Shown here piece by piece: positions 10,844 to 26,549 of a stretch of 64,000 nt of DNA. This DNA comes from Lichtheimia corymbifera B2541 (lineage: Eukaryota; Mucoromycota; Mucoromycetes; Mucorales; Lichtheimiaceae). Below the pieces are notes generated by a model. The model had not been told where the DNA came from. It did no database searches and was given only the letters and a program-made list of their open reading frames with translations. The DNA is taken from NCBI GenBank assembly GCA_000697475.1, contig JNEU01000763.1:1-64000 (forward strand), given 5' to 3'. Made by a program: the position numbers and the translations under genes. Numbering within the stretch: position 1 is the first letter of the stretch; each line of letters starts with the position of its first letter.

Positions 10844-12240
10844 GAAGTAAGCGGGTGTGAGTGCAGGAGTGAGTGAAGCGAGTGAAAGAGAAAATGAAAG
10901 GCCCACACGCTCCGCTGACATTGCCAATGACGTGCATGATCGATTGCCATTTACATCCAACTCATCTCTTTGACTCACCGGCAACTATCAGATTCACCTC
11001 CCCCCCATAGTATATCAATGCACCTTACCTATAGCATCATCAACTACCGATATGGACCTTGTTAGCCACAATCGAGGCTTAATATGGATGAATACAGCCT
11101 TATCTCCAGGCACAATGAAGAATCGACCGCTTTCCTTTGTCACAGCATTTACAAGCGCATACGTATACTTACTATCCTGCATAGACTTTTCGATAATATA
11201 ATGCATCAAATGGCGCATATGTACAAGACGAGATCAAACTCACGAATAAGGAAGTCTCTTACACAATAGAAACTTAGAGAAATGACTGGCAAACAATGTC
11301 GTATTCGCTAAAGTAACCTTTTAATCCCCTATCATTTACAAGAGAAAGAATAAACACTAGTCTGAGATGTTCTACAAGGAATTGCTAATGCCATCATTCG
11401 GGTGTGAGGTGCGAATTGTGTCAAAATATGCAGTTGTTGTTGGATGATGAAAGTTGTGCTGGTTGACAGGTTGCACAAAGGATGATGATGATAGTTGCCA
11501 TGGAATGACGATAACTGGATGCACCAATTGTCCAGGATGATAGCATCAAGGTCAAGTTGACAATGAATACATAAGAACAAAGGCCCTTTTTCCACGCGTT
11601 GTATTTATCCAATTCCTTCCATCCCATATATCAAAGCAATATTCAGATCCGGATCCATAACATTCTTTTGTATTGAAGTAAGTTGGTACGCGTAACTAAA
11701 GCTGTTTCTATATAACGGCTATCTGCTGTTCACATGAAAAAGGCTGGAAGACAAGTTGCTGCAAATAACTTGGGACAATGGATGAAGACATTGCCAATAG
11801 CAACTGCTGGTACGTTTGGTCGCGGCAGAGTAGTGTGCAAGAGCGTGTGTTGTAGCAGAGTGACAAGGCTGTGAACGCTGTTTGATTGCAATGGAGTAAA
11901 GACCTTGCTAACAGCAACTGCTGGAATGAATGCTGTTACGATTGGTTGTGGCAGAAGAGTGTACAAGGGAACGTGCAGTGTCAAGGAATGCGGGTGTTGC
12001 TGTAGTGGGGAGTACACACCATGGAAATTGTCGTTCAGTCGAAGGCTTTCAGATCAAGCCATTCGTAGCATTGACATGATGGGGTGAAGCAGGACAATCG
12101 TTCGCAGATGGTAGTTGTACTTGAATGCATCAACAGTTGAGAATGGGAAGAAGAGGGAAATAAAGTGGGAATGGAAGAGGTGGAAATTAAATCTGTCAGG
12201 CAGTCAGACATATCCATATACACTGATATCAATGCATGAT
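10844..12240. other. Intergenic, no supported gene
   Basis: Only short open frames occur. One on the minus strand (11,218-11,015, including SKYTYALVNAVTKESGRFF) looks coding-like and might be a remnant exon, but it has no complete gene around it and no family I recognise. The rest appears non-coding. Confidence 0.5.
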
Positions 12241-12244
12241 ATTG

Positions 12245-12990
12245 GGATTGCCTGTCTCGAACCTCAAACTTTCACACAATATGCTCTAGGACATGCTGAA
12301 CAACTTTGTATTAATAAAGGACCCATGCTTCATTTGAAAATTTCGAAAGGGAGAGCATAATGTGAGGTTTACTATGATGGGCGGAAATTGGGAAAGCGCC
12401 GGATTTATGAAAAAGTCAATTAGTACGTAGTTTCTTGAGATTCCCCATCTCGCACTTGAAACTTGGTCAGAAGGTTCTCTGGGACATGCTGATCAACTCC
12501 ATTCATTTAAAAACCGCATGGTTCATTATGAACATTTTGAATGCCGGCCAGCCCAAAAGTAGGATAAAGTAGGGTCGGCGCTCCTGTTCCCCGAGATTCC
12601 CCATCTCGCACTTGAAACTTGGTCAGAAGGTTCTCTGGGACATGCTGATCAACTCCATTCATTTAAAAACCGCATGGTTCATTATGAACATTTTGAATGC
12701 CGGCCAGCCCAAAAGTAGGATAAAGTAGGGTCGGCGCTCCTGTTCCCCGAGATTGCCCACCTCGAACCTGAAACTTTCACACAACACCCTTTTGACCATG
12801 CCGAGCAATTTCGTTCCCATAAAGACCCCAGAGTTCATTATGAAAACATTGAATGTAGGAGAGACGATGAAGGGATGGTAACATAAATAGGGTGTACGGC
12901 CGTGCGCGCCGATATTGCTGGTGGGGACGTCGAAACTTGGTCAGGAGGTGGTCTCGGTCATGCTGATCAATATCGTTCTCATAAAGCCTC
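12245..12990 (+). repeat. Tandem repeat with 156-base unit
   Basis: The unit starting TTCCCCATCTCGCACTTGAA at 12,441 recurs essentially unchanged at 12,597, a period of 156 bases. More diverged units flank it: one around 12,247-12,360 (CCTGTCTCGAACCTCAAAC), one from 12,753 (GCCCACCTCGAACCTGAAAC) and a faint one after 12,920. Each unit carries a phrase like ACATGCTGATCAACTCC and then CATTATGAACATT. There is no coding capacity. The source may be a transposon remnant or a satellite nucleus. Confidence 0.8.
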
Positions 12991-13047
12991 TACACATCAC
13001 TATGGAGATTTGGCGAAACAGGCGCCTCCATGTTTTGCCCTATGCTG

Positions 13048-13680
13048 CCAGCGTGATGCTATATGACAAGTGGTCTTTGTTCATTGTCAAGTAGGTAGAC
13101 CCCGATAGAGCCGAAGATGCAGACGGACTTCTTTGTGCAACACAGCTCATTTGCATGAGTACTTCCCAATGAACAAAGACCACTCTCCATATAGCATCAC
13201 GCTCACAGCATATGTAAAACATAAAGGTGCCTGTATCTCTAAACTTTACAATGAAACGTGGGGTCTTTAATAGAACAAAGTTGCTCGTCGGGTTGAAGCG
13301 CACCTTGTGCAGAAGTTTCACGATCGTCGTGACCGATCTCAGATTCACCCAATGTCACCACCAGCCAAAGTTGAAAAAAAATTCAAGAGGTCGACCCACG
13401 ATCCACTTTGGCTGGTGGTGACATTGCGAAATCTAGGATCGACGAGCCTGATCGTGAAACTTGCACCCAAGGTGCGCTTGACCCGACGAGCAATATTGTT
13501 CTATCGAAGACCCCACGTTTCATTGTAAAGTTTAGAGATATAGGCACCTTTCTGTTTTTACTATGCTGTAAGCATGATGCTATATGACAAGTGGTCTTTG
13601 TTGGTTGTCAAGTAGCTTGATCGTAATAGAGCGAAAGATGCAGAGGGGCGTGCTTGTGTAGCACATCTGATTAGGGTGAA
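13048..13680. repeat. Large imperfect inverted repeat (foldback element)
   Basis: Bases 13,167-13,374 and 13,408-13,608 are imperfect reverse complements about 200 bases long with a spacer of only about 34 bases. The inner ends are AATGTCACCACCAGCCAAAG and its complement. A partial third arm (13,048-13,140) is inverted relative to 13,150-13,204, so nested hairpins are possible. No transposase reading frame is present, which fits a foldback or MITE-type element. Confidence 0.8.
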
Positions 13681-13814
13681 CAGAAAGGGTGAATGCATTG
13701 GTAATTAATGGGTGATCCGGTAACTGTCATACATTGACAGCTAACATGCACTTTTTTCCATTCCCAGGTTCTACTCAATCCACTTGATGGGATGATGTGC
13801 CTGCTCCTGACATT

Positions 13815-13978
13815 CATATCCATGATTCAACTTTCTTGATCCGAGCTGATTTGACCGAGTTACGGCCAAATAAAAAGGCATCAGTTGAGACAATGAACGC
13901 ATACTGTATACGAATTGAAGTAATCTTTGTCTGGGTGTAGCTTGGTCAAATCAGCTCGGACAAGGAAGTTGAATGATG
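13815..13978. repeat. MITE-like hairpin
   Basis: An imperfect inverted repeat with arms of about 40 bases around 13,822-13,862 and 13,938-13,975 shares the core CCGAGCTGATTTGACC and its complement. The spacer is about 75 bases and non-coding. It is distinct in sequence from the larger foldback family next to it. Confidence 0.6.
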
Positions 13979-14139
13979 GAAATGAATGTCTGCAGCAGGA
14001 GCATTGTTCCCATGTCATAGAATGGATAAACGTTAGGATTGTGAGGAAGTGACTACTAGCTGCCCATCCATGACTTGTTAATGAATAATGTGTAAGTATC
14101 ATGCATCGAGCCTTCCTGCCTTGCATGATGGGCTGTATG

Positions 14140-14385
14140 ACCCAAAGAAGCCTCTCTGCATCTCCGACTCTATCAGGGTCCAGCTACTTGACAATGAACG
14201 AAGACCACTTGTCATATAGCATCACGCTTACAGCATATGTAAAACATAAAGATGTCTGTATCTCTAAACTTTACAATGAAACGTGAGGTCTTTAATAGAA
14301 CAAAGTTGCTCGTCGGGGTCAAGCGCACCTTGTGTGTAAGTTTCACGATCAAGCTCGCAATGTCACCACCAGCTCAAAATTATAT
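14140..14385 (+). repeat. Third copy of the foldback arm
   Basis: This matches 13,150-13,360 in the same orientation, with phrases such as TATAGCATCACGCTTACAGC, CTTTACAATGAAACGTGAGG and TTGCTCGTCGGGGTCAAGCG, ending at AATGTCACCACCAGC. It also extends into the segment that flanks the right arm of the large inverted repeat (the GCATCTCCGACTCTATC side). Here a single arm stands alone, so the arm is a mobile or dispersed unit. Confidence 0.75.
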
Positions 14386-15062
14386 GCCTTCACCAGACTC
14401 CTATAATGTACGTTTCCCCAACACATGCAAACCACTATAAAAGTGAGTCTTCGAGTCATCCTGAAGGATCATGCACAAATCCATACATTGTAACCATACA
14501 GCTTTTCTCAAATGGATGAATTTCGATTATGTACACAGAAGCAAATCGATGTAAGCACTTGATTGTTGGTGGAAGTGTGATCGGCATATGAATGATCTTT
14601 CCATCCATTGTACTTGACGGTATATGAATCGAAGGATGTGCATCCAAAATGGCTTGCTGTACTAGTTTGCACAGGCTCTTATCCCAAGATGTGGTCCATT
14701 TTATTTGTGTAGGAGAAGGTCATGTTTTGTTACGATGATCACGCAATAAGGCGTTATATATACATGTGCTGCACAAGGTGGCGCAAGCGTGTGCAATTCC
14801 GAATACTGGGTCGCTTGTGCTTCATGAGTACCATCATTGAATCAAAGTCCATTCAGGGAGGTACAGAGCTTTCATCTTGCTTCATAGAGCTACATGCTAC
14901 TATGCTTGCATATCAATCTTCACATCATATAGGTTGATTTGTAATCTGTAATTTGTCGTCGGAGAAGAAGACAGCGAAAATACGCCAATTTAAAAATGAC
15001 GCGTTGCATTATTTGTATTCTTTAAAACTTCTTTCTCCTTCGCACCGCTTTTAACAAGGGAT
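14386..15062. other. Intergenic, no supported gene
   Basis: No conserved open frame or RNA gene was recognised. The last 100 bases should include the promoter and 5' UTR of the aldo/keto reductase gene. Confidence 0.6.
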
Positions 15063-16336
15063 ATGAGCACAGCTGCTGAAGCAACATCTTCGTCCATGCA
15101 GTACGTTCGTTTTGGGAAAACCGGCTTGCGAGTAAGTGAAAGAAAGAAAACTTGGGTGGTATTCAAGAAACAATCTGCTCAACAAAGATGTCGTCTTGCA
15201 CTTGTTTCAGGTATCGCGTATTTGCCTTGGATGCATGTCGTATGGTTCCCCAACCTGGAATTCTTGGTCCTTGGAATGTGATGAATCCTTAGACATGATT
15301 AAAAAGGCGTATGATGCTGGTATCAACTTTTTCGACACAGCGGATATATACTCGAATGGCGTGAGTGAGGAGATTCTTGGCCAAGCTATTCGTAAATTTG
15401 CCTTTCCCAGAGACCGCATCGTTGTTGCAACCAAGGTATTTTTCCCTGTGATGCCTGAGGTAGGAATGGGCTTTCCTGGTATGCCAGAACGTATGGAGCG
15501 TAGTGATTTGGTCAATACTTTTGGACTCTCTCGCAAGCACATTTTTGACGCAGTCGAGGCTTCGTTGAAACGATTGCAATTGGATTACATTGACCTTTAT
15601 CAGATCCATCGCTTTGATCAAGTAAGAAGAATGATGAGGAAGGTTGCTGCTGTAACTTTTTTTTGTAACCATGCTGGGCTATTAGAATACTCCTATTGAA
15701 GAAACGATGGAAGCGCTGCATGATTTGGTGAAAATGGGCAAGGTGCGCTACATTGGTGCAAGTTCAATGCATACTTGGGAGTTCCAAAAAGCCAACAACA
15801 TCGCAGCGACGAGAGGATGGACCCAGTTTTCATGCATGCAAAATCTCTACAACTTGCTGTATCGTGAAGAGGAACGAGAGATGATCCCTTATTGTATCGA
15901 TCAAGGTATTGCCCAAATCCCTTGGTCACCCTTGTCAATGGGCAAGTTGACGGGCAAGAAGCGAGAAACTGTTAGAAGCGAGAAAAGCTCTGCATTTCAC
16001 AAACGCATGTTTGGCGATCGATATGAGGAAATGGAAGACAGCATTATTGATAATGTGATTGCCCTGGCAGAAAAGAAGAAGGTGCCTCCCGCACAGGTAC
16101 GTATGCCACACATGCAAGCTCTGTGAAACAATTGCCCTGGAGGCTAATCATGTCAATAATGATAGGTTGCGCTTGCCTGGCTTTTATCAAAGTCCCATGT
16201 GACAGCACCCATTGTTGGTATCAGAAAAGAGGAGCATTTGAATGACACGATTGCAGCATTGAATGTCAAATTGACTGAGGAAGAGATCAAGCAATTGGAA
16301 GCACCTTACGTTCCCCGGCCATTGATCCCCATGTAG
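15063..16336 (+). CDS. Aldo/keto reductase (YakC-like)
   Basis: An NAD(P)H-dependent oxidoreductase that reduces carbonyl compounds such as aldehydes. Four exons (15063-15131, 15211-15621, 15686-16096, 16166-16336) give 353 residues, normal for the family. The catalytic tetrad is visible: Asp65 and Tyr70 in [11 protein letters not shown], Lys98 in VVATKVF and His156 in LYQIHRFD. The C-terminal cofactor-binding region includes [11 protein letters not shown]. The protein is probably cytosolic, with no targeting signal. The sequence resembles the fungal YakC / aryl-alcohol-dehydrogenase-like subgroup, but the physiological substrate cannot be read from it. All three introns are short with GT..AG ends. 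The start ATG precedes the first beta strand ([12 protein letters not shown]) by 11 residues. Confidence 0.92.
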
Positions 16337-16560
16337 CATACCCAAAACACCAAATAAAATCACCGCTTTGGGATTGGACAATTTATGATTTTTGTCCAAC
16401 CTGAGCGTTTACATTGTTGTATCTGCAGTCTAGCCCTTATCATTTCTTCCCTCTTTCTCTCTCCTAAAGACCAATCCAATTTTGCTTTTCAGGAGATTAT
16501 TGTTCAATGCAGTCGTGATCAACGTTAATTTACTTTCTTTATTTCTCTTTATCATTCGTT

Positions 16561-17292
16561 ATGACAACGTCAGCAGCATTTATTCAACAACTACGCGAAA
16601 AGTCGAAAACATGGCATTTACTTCGATGGATCCACCTCGCCAACGCTATTCTATGTATTATCCTTACAGGCCTTCTCATTGGTGTGGCCGTTGATATCCG
16701 TTCATTCATCTCTAATGGAGCCGCATTGTCAGGATTTGGTAGGCAGCAACAACACCAGCAGCAAACAATGGATTGTACTAATGTCAATTGTATTTATTCA
16801 CCAGGCAATTATACCACATTCACTTTCCCAGCAACCTATGTGTACATGCTCATTCCCGCAGTGTGTGCACTTGTTTACAGCATCATTCTCTTTTGTGACC
16901 CCAGCCCTTCATATCCAGCATGGAAACCATGTAAAACATTCCTTGGCAGCATTGGATGTTTTTCAGCCGCACTCTTTCTCGCCGCATTACTACCCGTGTT
17001 GCCTGGAGCCGATATCATGACAGCACCTGAATCAGCAATGACATGCACATGGCGGGATTATATGTCATGGAGGATCATTTACAATAATCCAGAAGCGTTT
17101 CCATGGGTGGTTAAGATGGATAGTGCATGTCAACAACTTCGAGCAGCGGATGCCATGTGCTGGATAGTCTTCATTGGATGGATGGCAACACTCGTCTCAT
17201 ATGTCCAACGTGCAAGAAGAACAAAGATAATACGTCAGGATAACATGGTTGATGAGAAGACTGAGGATGCATCGGGTCGGATCGGCAGCTGA
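16561..17292 (+). CDS. Four-helix membrane protein, unknown
   Basis: An intronless gene for a 243-residue protein of unknown function. Four hydrophobic helices stand out at about residues 22-45, 93-113, 126-148 and 198-220, giving cytosolic ends and an outer loop between helices 1 and 2. That loop carries a Gln/His-rich run and a CTNVNCIYSPGNYTTF stretch with a possible N-glycosylation site. The C-terminal tail is basic and then acidic. The layout recalls MARVEL/SUR7-type tetraspan proteins, but I see no diagnostic motif. The gene begins 224 bases after the aldo/keto reductase and runs in the same direction. Confidence 0.75.
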   Translation: MTTSAAFIQQLREKSKTWHLLRWIHLANAILCIILTGLLIGVAVDIRSFISNGAALSGFGRQQQHQQQTMDCTNVNCIYSPGNYTTFTFPATYVYMLIPAVCALVYSIILFCDPSPSYPAWKPCKTFLGSIGCFSAALFLAALLPVLPGADIMTAPESAMTCTWRDYMSWRIIYNNPEAFPWVVKMDSACQQLRAADAMCWIVFIGWMATLVSYVQRARRTKIIRQDNMVDEKTEDASGRIGS

Positions 17293-17401
17293 AGCTCAAA
17301 GATTACAATACGACAACACCCATGCGGGCAATAATGTGATAACAACAACGTGATGATCTCTATGTCTCTATATCACTTTGCTGCATTTATTCGTAACAGA
17401 C

Positions 17402-17814
17402 TTAAATGATAAGAGTAGCACCTCCAGACTATAATAAAGTAATTCATATTAATATCCCTGTATTCTATGAAAGAGATATGTGTAGTTACCTCGATAGCTT
17501 CCATTTCGGCTTCACTAAGAGGTGCACGGCGGTATCGTGCTGGCAAGTCAGCGAATTCCAATGCACCCTTGGAGTGGGTGGGTTGCTTGGCAGGTGCAGC
17601 GGGTGTGGGGTTGGCCTTGGCAACGTGCTTTTCGAGGTTAGCGGGCGTCATTGGATGAGGACCGGCATGGGAAGGTGCATCTAACAGGGAAGGTGAATTG
17701 ACAAAATAATAAAGGGCTCAAGTCATTGGACCTACTTTTCCACAAGTTGGCCCTTGAACCAACGAATTGAATGAGAGGCTTATGGACTGCACGCGAGATA
17801 AACGAAGGTTGCAT
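17402..17814 (-). CDS. KGD4: 2-oxoglutarate dehydrogenase subunit 4 (Kgd4/MRPS36-like)
   Basis: A small mitochondrial protein that tethers the E3 subunit to the 2-oxoglutarate dehydrogenase core; it was formerly listed as ribosomal protein Ymr31/MRPS36. Three minus-strand exons (17814-17736, 17680-17490, 17428-17402) make 98 residues. The N-terminus is a basic presequence followed by VHKPLIQFVG, matching the family's HTPLI.F motif. The C-terminus has LPARYRRAPLSEAEMEAIESGGA, the hallmark LP..YRR...S..EM..I..GG block. The middle is Ala/Pro-rich linker. An upstream in-frame ATG exists at 17,871, but the nearer one gives the better presequence. The identification rests on the two end motifs and family length. 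Confidence 0.82.
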
Positions 17815-18126
17815 AGTAATAGTTGGTTTGTGTGTGAAGAAAGAAGAAACAAAAGCGTGATAGTGTCCCAAAACGTCACGAGCCTCATTTGGGTCAGCCC
17901 GACATTATCGTGTCAGCGACTCTCTTTCTCTCTTCCCGTCGTTTTCTCTCTCCTAGTCGCTGCGCTTGCTGCTCAACCAGCCTTCTTTTCGTCAACAACC
18001 AACCAACCACTTGAACAAAGAACAACCAACCAATCCCCTCCCTCCCTATTCACCTTGGCATCGACTTATTGTCACTCTTCACAATTGTGCTGTCTGGTTC
18101 CTCTCTCTGCGTTCATGCAGCAGTAA

Positions 18127-19771
18127 ATGAACTTTCCCGAGACCCAGGTATATCTCATTGACACTCAATCAGGCTTCACCTTTCTTTATTTCTCATCAAC
18201 TAGTATAGATAGCGTTGGGTGGTTCTAAATCAAGTCATCGCGCTCCAAAGACAAACGTTACAAGACAAGGTTAGTTTTGGTGTGACATGAAATGCTGCAC
18301 CTTTTATATGCTGACCTTTCTTTTTCTATCAGCGAATAACGACAGTGATGGCATACGACGATTACATGGAAAAGCACACAGCACACACCATAATACTGAG
18401 AGCGTGGAGTATACCATGCATGAAGACAATCGCATTGCCATTTCACAACGAGAACATTACATAAAGGTATATCGCATGTTGTTTTTTATCTATCCGCATG
18501 TTGATTAAATGCATTATTTTTTTAGCCCTCTTATTCAATGCCGCTACGTTCATCCTCCTCCTCTTATAATCGACCTCTTTCACTTCCCCCTACTGTCTTG
18601 GACGATCAGGAACACGAGAATCTCATGCGAGATGTGGAGCAAGCAAAACAAGAACTACATCGATTCCGTAGTGAAATGGAGGGCTTGGCAAAGCAGATTG
18701 ACGGCATGGCCCTTGATTTGGCAAGTGCGGATAACACTCTTTTTTTCCCTTGATTTATCCTTACACTCTTTATTAGAAAGATTCCAAGGATCGAGTTTCC
18801 AATTATACCCAAAAACTTGGTAAGTAAACCATATATATACATATAAATGAGCGACTTGGTCTTACTTTTCTTCACTAGTTGAAATCGAGCATGACTTGAC
18901 TACTACGCAGGAGGTGAATGTGGATCTACAGGTGTTGTTGGAGAATGCAGTACGGACACAAAAGGAATCGGATGGCAAGACGACACACGTCATTAGGCAT
19001 ATGCACTCTAATTTAGCCAATGTAAGTGCCGATCTTTTTCTTTCTCTCTCATACGGGCACGCATTATTCACATTGGCGTTTCTATTTTAGATCGTTTATG
19101 AGAACAGTCAGCTTCAAGAAAGACTCGAATCGATTGAACAACATCAACAAAAGCATCATGGCACAGCAAGTAATGTGGGAGAAAAGATGCGAGAATATGC
19201 AAACATGCTTGAACAAGCCCAAGATACATTGCATGTCCTCAGAACCCATCGACCTTCATCACGACCTGTTGTACGATCACGCGATGATATTATTCGAGCA
19301 CTTTCAATTCAAGATGGATATGGATCACGAAGAGCAAGTGAAGTGTCATCTGTGTACATGACCGATGATGAAGAAGTGCTGTCCATTGCGTCTCGAAAAC
19401 AATCCGAATCCACAGCCATTACTGCACCCTCTCCTACTCCATCCGAACAACAAGCACGGTCTCGTAGTATATCACCTGATATCTTGGAGCTTTACCGTCA
19501 TCGCATTATTCGCAAACGCCCCTCTCTCCCAGATGGCTTATCTTCTCCACCACCATCCACCGCAATCCATTTTCCTACCTCCTCTTCTCAACAACAACAA
19601 CAACAACCTTCTTCGTCTTCTCCATACCAACCACCCCCTGAACATCGAACAAGATCACCCCAACAAGGCTTGCAGATGCTCTTCAAGAATCAAGGTGGCC
19701 ATGGTCTTGGTTTGTCTTCATTGACAAAAGATTTGAATGTAGATAGATCACGATCTTATATTAAAAAATGA
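18127..19771 (+). CDS. Coiled-coil protein with Ser/Pro/Gln-rich tail, unknown
   Basis: A seven-exon model (18127-18147, 18209-18269, 18333-18466, 18526-18720, 18777-18819, 18879-19021, 19091-19771) keeps one frame for 425 residues. Residues 1-95 are polar and probably disordered. About 100-260 form a long heptad-rich coiled coil (for example HENLMRDVEQAKQELHRF and ENSQLQERLESIEQ). The C-terminal 150 residues are low-complexity Ser/Pro/Gln with possible phosphorylation sites. No catalytic domain is recognised, so a scaffold or cytoskeletal role is a guess. The fourth intron only keeps the frame if its 5' splice site is GCAAGT at 18,721, a GC..AG intron. Using the GT four bases further on would shift the frame into a stop. 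Confidence 0.75.
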
Positions 19772-20264
19772 ATTCTCATATAACAAGGAATTGGGGGTCA
19801 TGGTGCTGTTGATTGCATACACATGTCTCACTGAGTCACAACGATGAATCAGATCCATATCTTGAATGTGATGCTAATGAATCGGTGATTTAAGACCAAG
19901 ATCTATGGAATGACATGTTGTCAGGGAAGTGAACGGGATCAATGAACTTTTTTTGGATTAGCGATTGGAAATAAATTTAAGCGGATGTTGGTCCATTGCT
20001 GGATTTCGTTATCTGTTATCACAGTTATCACTTTTGACATTTGCTCATAAGCATGAAATAATGGAGGAATGACCCAACGGCGAAGTATTATTTATATGCG
20101 AGACGTAATAAAATGATGTATCGAGGAATAGTATCACGTGTGTAAGTGTGAGAAGGGAATGATGTATTATTCCTTGGGTGCATGAATTGTTGGGGGTGGA
20201 ACGTAATAAAAGGGTGACGGGTGAACGCGGGAATGAGGTGGGTCTTTTCTTTGTTCTGGTATCC
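19772..20264. other. Intergenic, no supported gene
   Basis: This is the 3' flank of the coiled-coil gene and the promoter region of the carrier gene. Nothing else is recognised. Confidence 0.6.
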
Positions 20265-21584
20265 ATGCCATCCTATATCAGCGACTCCCGTCTCAACGGC
20301 TACGAAGCAGCTTTTTGTGGTGCAACAGCAGGCATTGTCTCCAGGTAGAAAGTAAAGGGAATATAGTACTCATCAATGAGCACCTTTATTGAGCATGCTA
20401 CACGTAGGTTTGTTACAGCTCCATTAGATGTGGTCAAGATTAGGCTCCAGTTGCAACCTCATCGGACCGAGTTTCAGCTCTTGAAGGGGGCTGGCAAGAC
20501 GAGCAATGGAATCAAGTATACAAGGATATTACCAACGTTAAAGACGATATTACGTGAAGAAGGCATTCGTGTATGTATGCATAACGTGTCGGGGGCGGCG
20601 GGCGGTGTATGTGACAAGATTAGGAGACTGACGTGTTTGAGTTTCACAGGGATTGTACAAGGGCAATCTGGCAGCTGAATACCTTTATCTACTCTACAAT
20701 GCTGTCGAGTTTTGTGCTTACAGGGAGATTGAGCTTGCTGTTGAAAAGATGGTAATGGTTGTCTATGATTTATCCTATCTACGTTCTCACCTTATATATT
20801 TATAACAGGATTCCAATAACAAGCTACCACGATCCGCAAAGACATTTATGGCAGGCATGTTTGCTGGTAGCGTAGCCACTGCTGCAACTTATCCATTGGA
20901 TCTACTTCGAACACGATTTGCTATGCAAGGAACGAAAAAGGTACATTGACAACAACGTTTATGATCATTGTCACTGATCCCATGCATCATCTCATCATCA
21001 TCATTAGCATTACACGGGGCTTCTTCAAGCTATACGATTGATTCATCAAACGGAAGGGATTCGAGGATTTTATTGGGGAGTTTGGCCTGCTGTTGTTCAA
21101 ATCATGCCGTACATGGGGATGGTGTTTATGACTTATGACGGGTTTGCGACAGCATTTGAGAAAGCAAGAGTAAGTGGATGATGGAAGAACGAACCGGTGG
21201 GCTGGGTTTACAATATCGGCTCATTTCGTGCATTTGGCGTAGGAAAACAAAATTCTATCGGAAAAACACAAACCCATCCACGATGCAGTCAGCGGCGCGT
21301 TAGCAGGTGTCATATCGAAATCAGTGGTGTATCCTATGGATGTGACAAGGAAGAGATTACAAGTGCAAGGTCCTTATCGGAAAGATTACGTGATACAATC
21401 CATACCTGAATATGCGAGCCGTTCCTGGATAAAGTGTATGCGACTCATTGCTGAGCAAGAAGGTGTCAGTAGTCTTTATAAAGGCTTGAGCGTCGCTCTT
21501 ATCAAGGTCGCACCTGCCATCTCATTGACCTTCTTTGTATATGAAAAGACGAAAAACGCTATATTGGATTTCAAATCGACATGA
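20265..21584 (+). CDS. TPC1: Mitochondrial carrier, thiamine-pyrophosphate type
   Basis: An inner-mitochondrial-membrane solute carrier. Six exons (20265-20344, 20408-20570, 20650-20751, 20809-20940, 21008-21169, 21243-21584) give 326 residues, about 100 per carrier repeat. The three signature motifs are present: PLDVVKIRLQ, PLDLLRTRFA and PMDVTRKRLQ, each followed by a G-rich matrix segment (REEGIRGLYKGN, GIRGFYWG, GVSSLYKG). The pattern GNLAAEYLYLLYNAVEF and YPLDLLRTR resembles yeast Tpc1 and its fungal relatives, which import thiamine pyrophosphate into the matrix. Carrier membership is certain. The substrate assignment is by resemblance and could be a neighbouring subfamily. Confidence 0.87.
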
Positions 21585-22369
21585 TGAACATAGATGCACC
21601 TCTTAGACTTTCCCCTCTCTCTCTCTCTTTTGTACATTAGAAATACCACCACCAATCTCATAAAGTCATACATATGAAACACACGTCATCTGAAAGAGGC
21701 CAATAAGCAATTCATTATGAATGATGATCAAGTGTGATACAAAAAGAATAAAGTGAAAATGGGTGCTTCTTGTTTCATCCTTGATGTTGGTTTATCTGAA
21801 ACATCCAATTTTAGTTGATTGGCATCTTGGAATGTGTATGGGATGAAAAGGAAAGAAAGAAAGAAAGAAGGGAATAGAACTGAATGAGCGTCCAAAGTGA
21901 ACGTCGTTGTTGAGTGGATCGGTCCATTTAGTGTCACGGACACACACATACACACGCACGCACGCACGCACACATAATACACACTCACACACGATGCACA
22001 TGTATCGGTCGTTGAAATTGTGTGGGTGGTGGTGAGCCATCTGGTAAGCCTTGGCTCTTTTCAGTACTCTCTTTCTTCTCGGCTTGGGTTAAACGACAAA
22101 CACCAGGGAATCCAAGGACAACTTGCCATTTCAGCCTTTCTCTTGTTTCTTTTTCTCGTTTATTTCAAAACCTAATTCTCACTAAAAAGAAAAAGGTAAT
22201 GCTCGCCATCTCTTCGAAACAACTTGTCATTTCATCATCTCGTTACTGTGCACGACCATGCTGACGCTTGTCTTGATGCTTATTCAGGTTCATCCCCTGG
22301 AACGACTCGTCTCTTTGTACTCTACAGTTTCTTTGCCCCGTACATAACAACAAGGAGACACAAGAAACC
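21585..22369. other. Intergenic with a CA/CG-rich microsatellite
   Basis: No gene is supported. A short CT run lies near 21,617 and a CACA/CGCA simple repeat at about 21,939-21,992. The long 5' region of the PKC gene, including possible untranslated exons, should lie after about 22,030. Confidence 0.6.

Positions 22370-26549
<4,180 letters not shown>

Larger units (their letters stand above)
6530..10850. repeat. Tandem segmental duplication, copy B
   Basis: This is the second, more complete copy of the block at 1,660-5,105. It carries the protease 3' relic, spacer, secreted-protein gene and a full-length TBCE gene. The copies are clearly similar throughout but have many substitutions and indels, so the duplication is not very recent. 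Confidence 0.85.
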
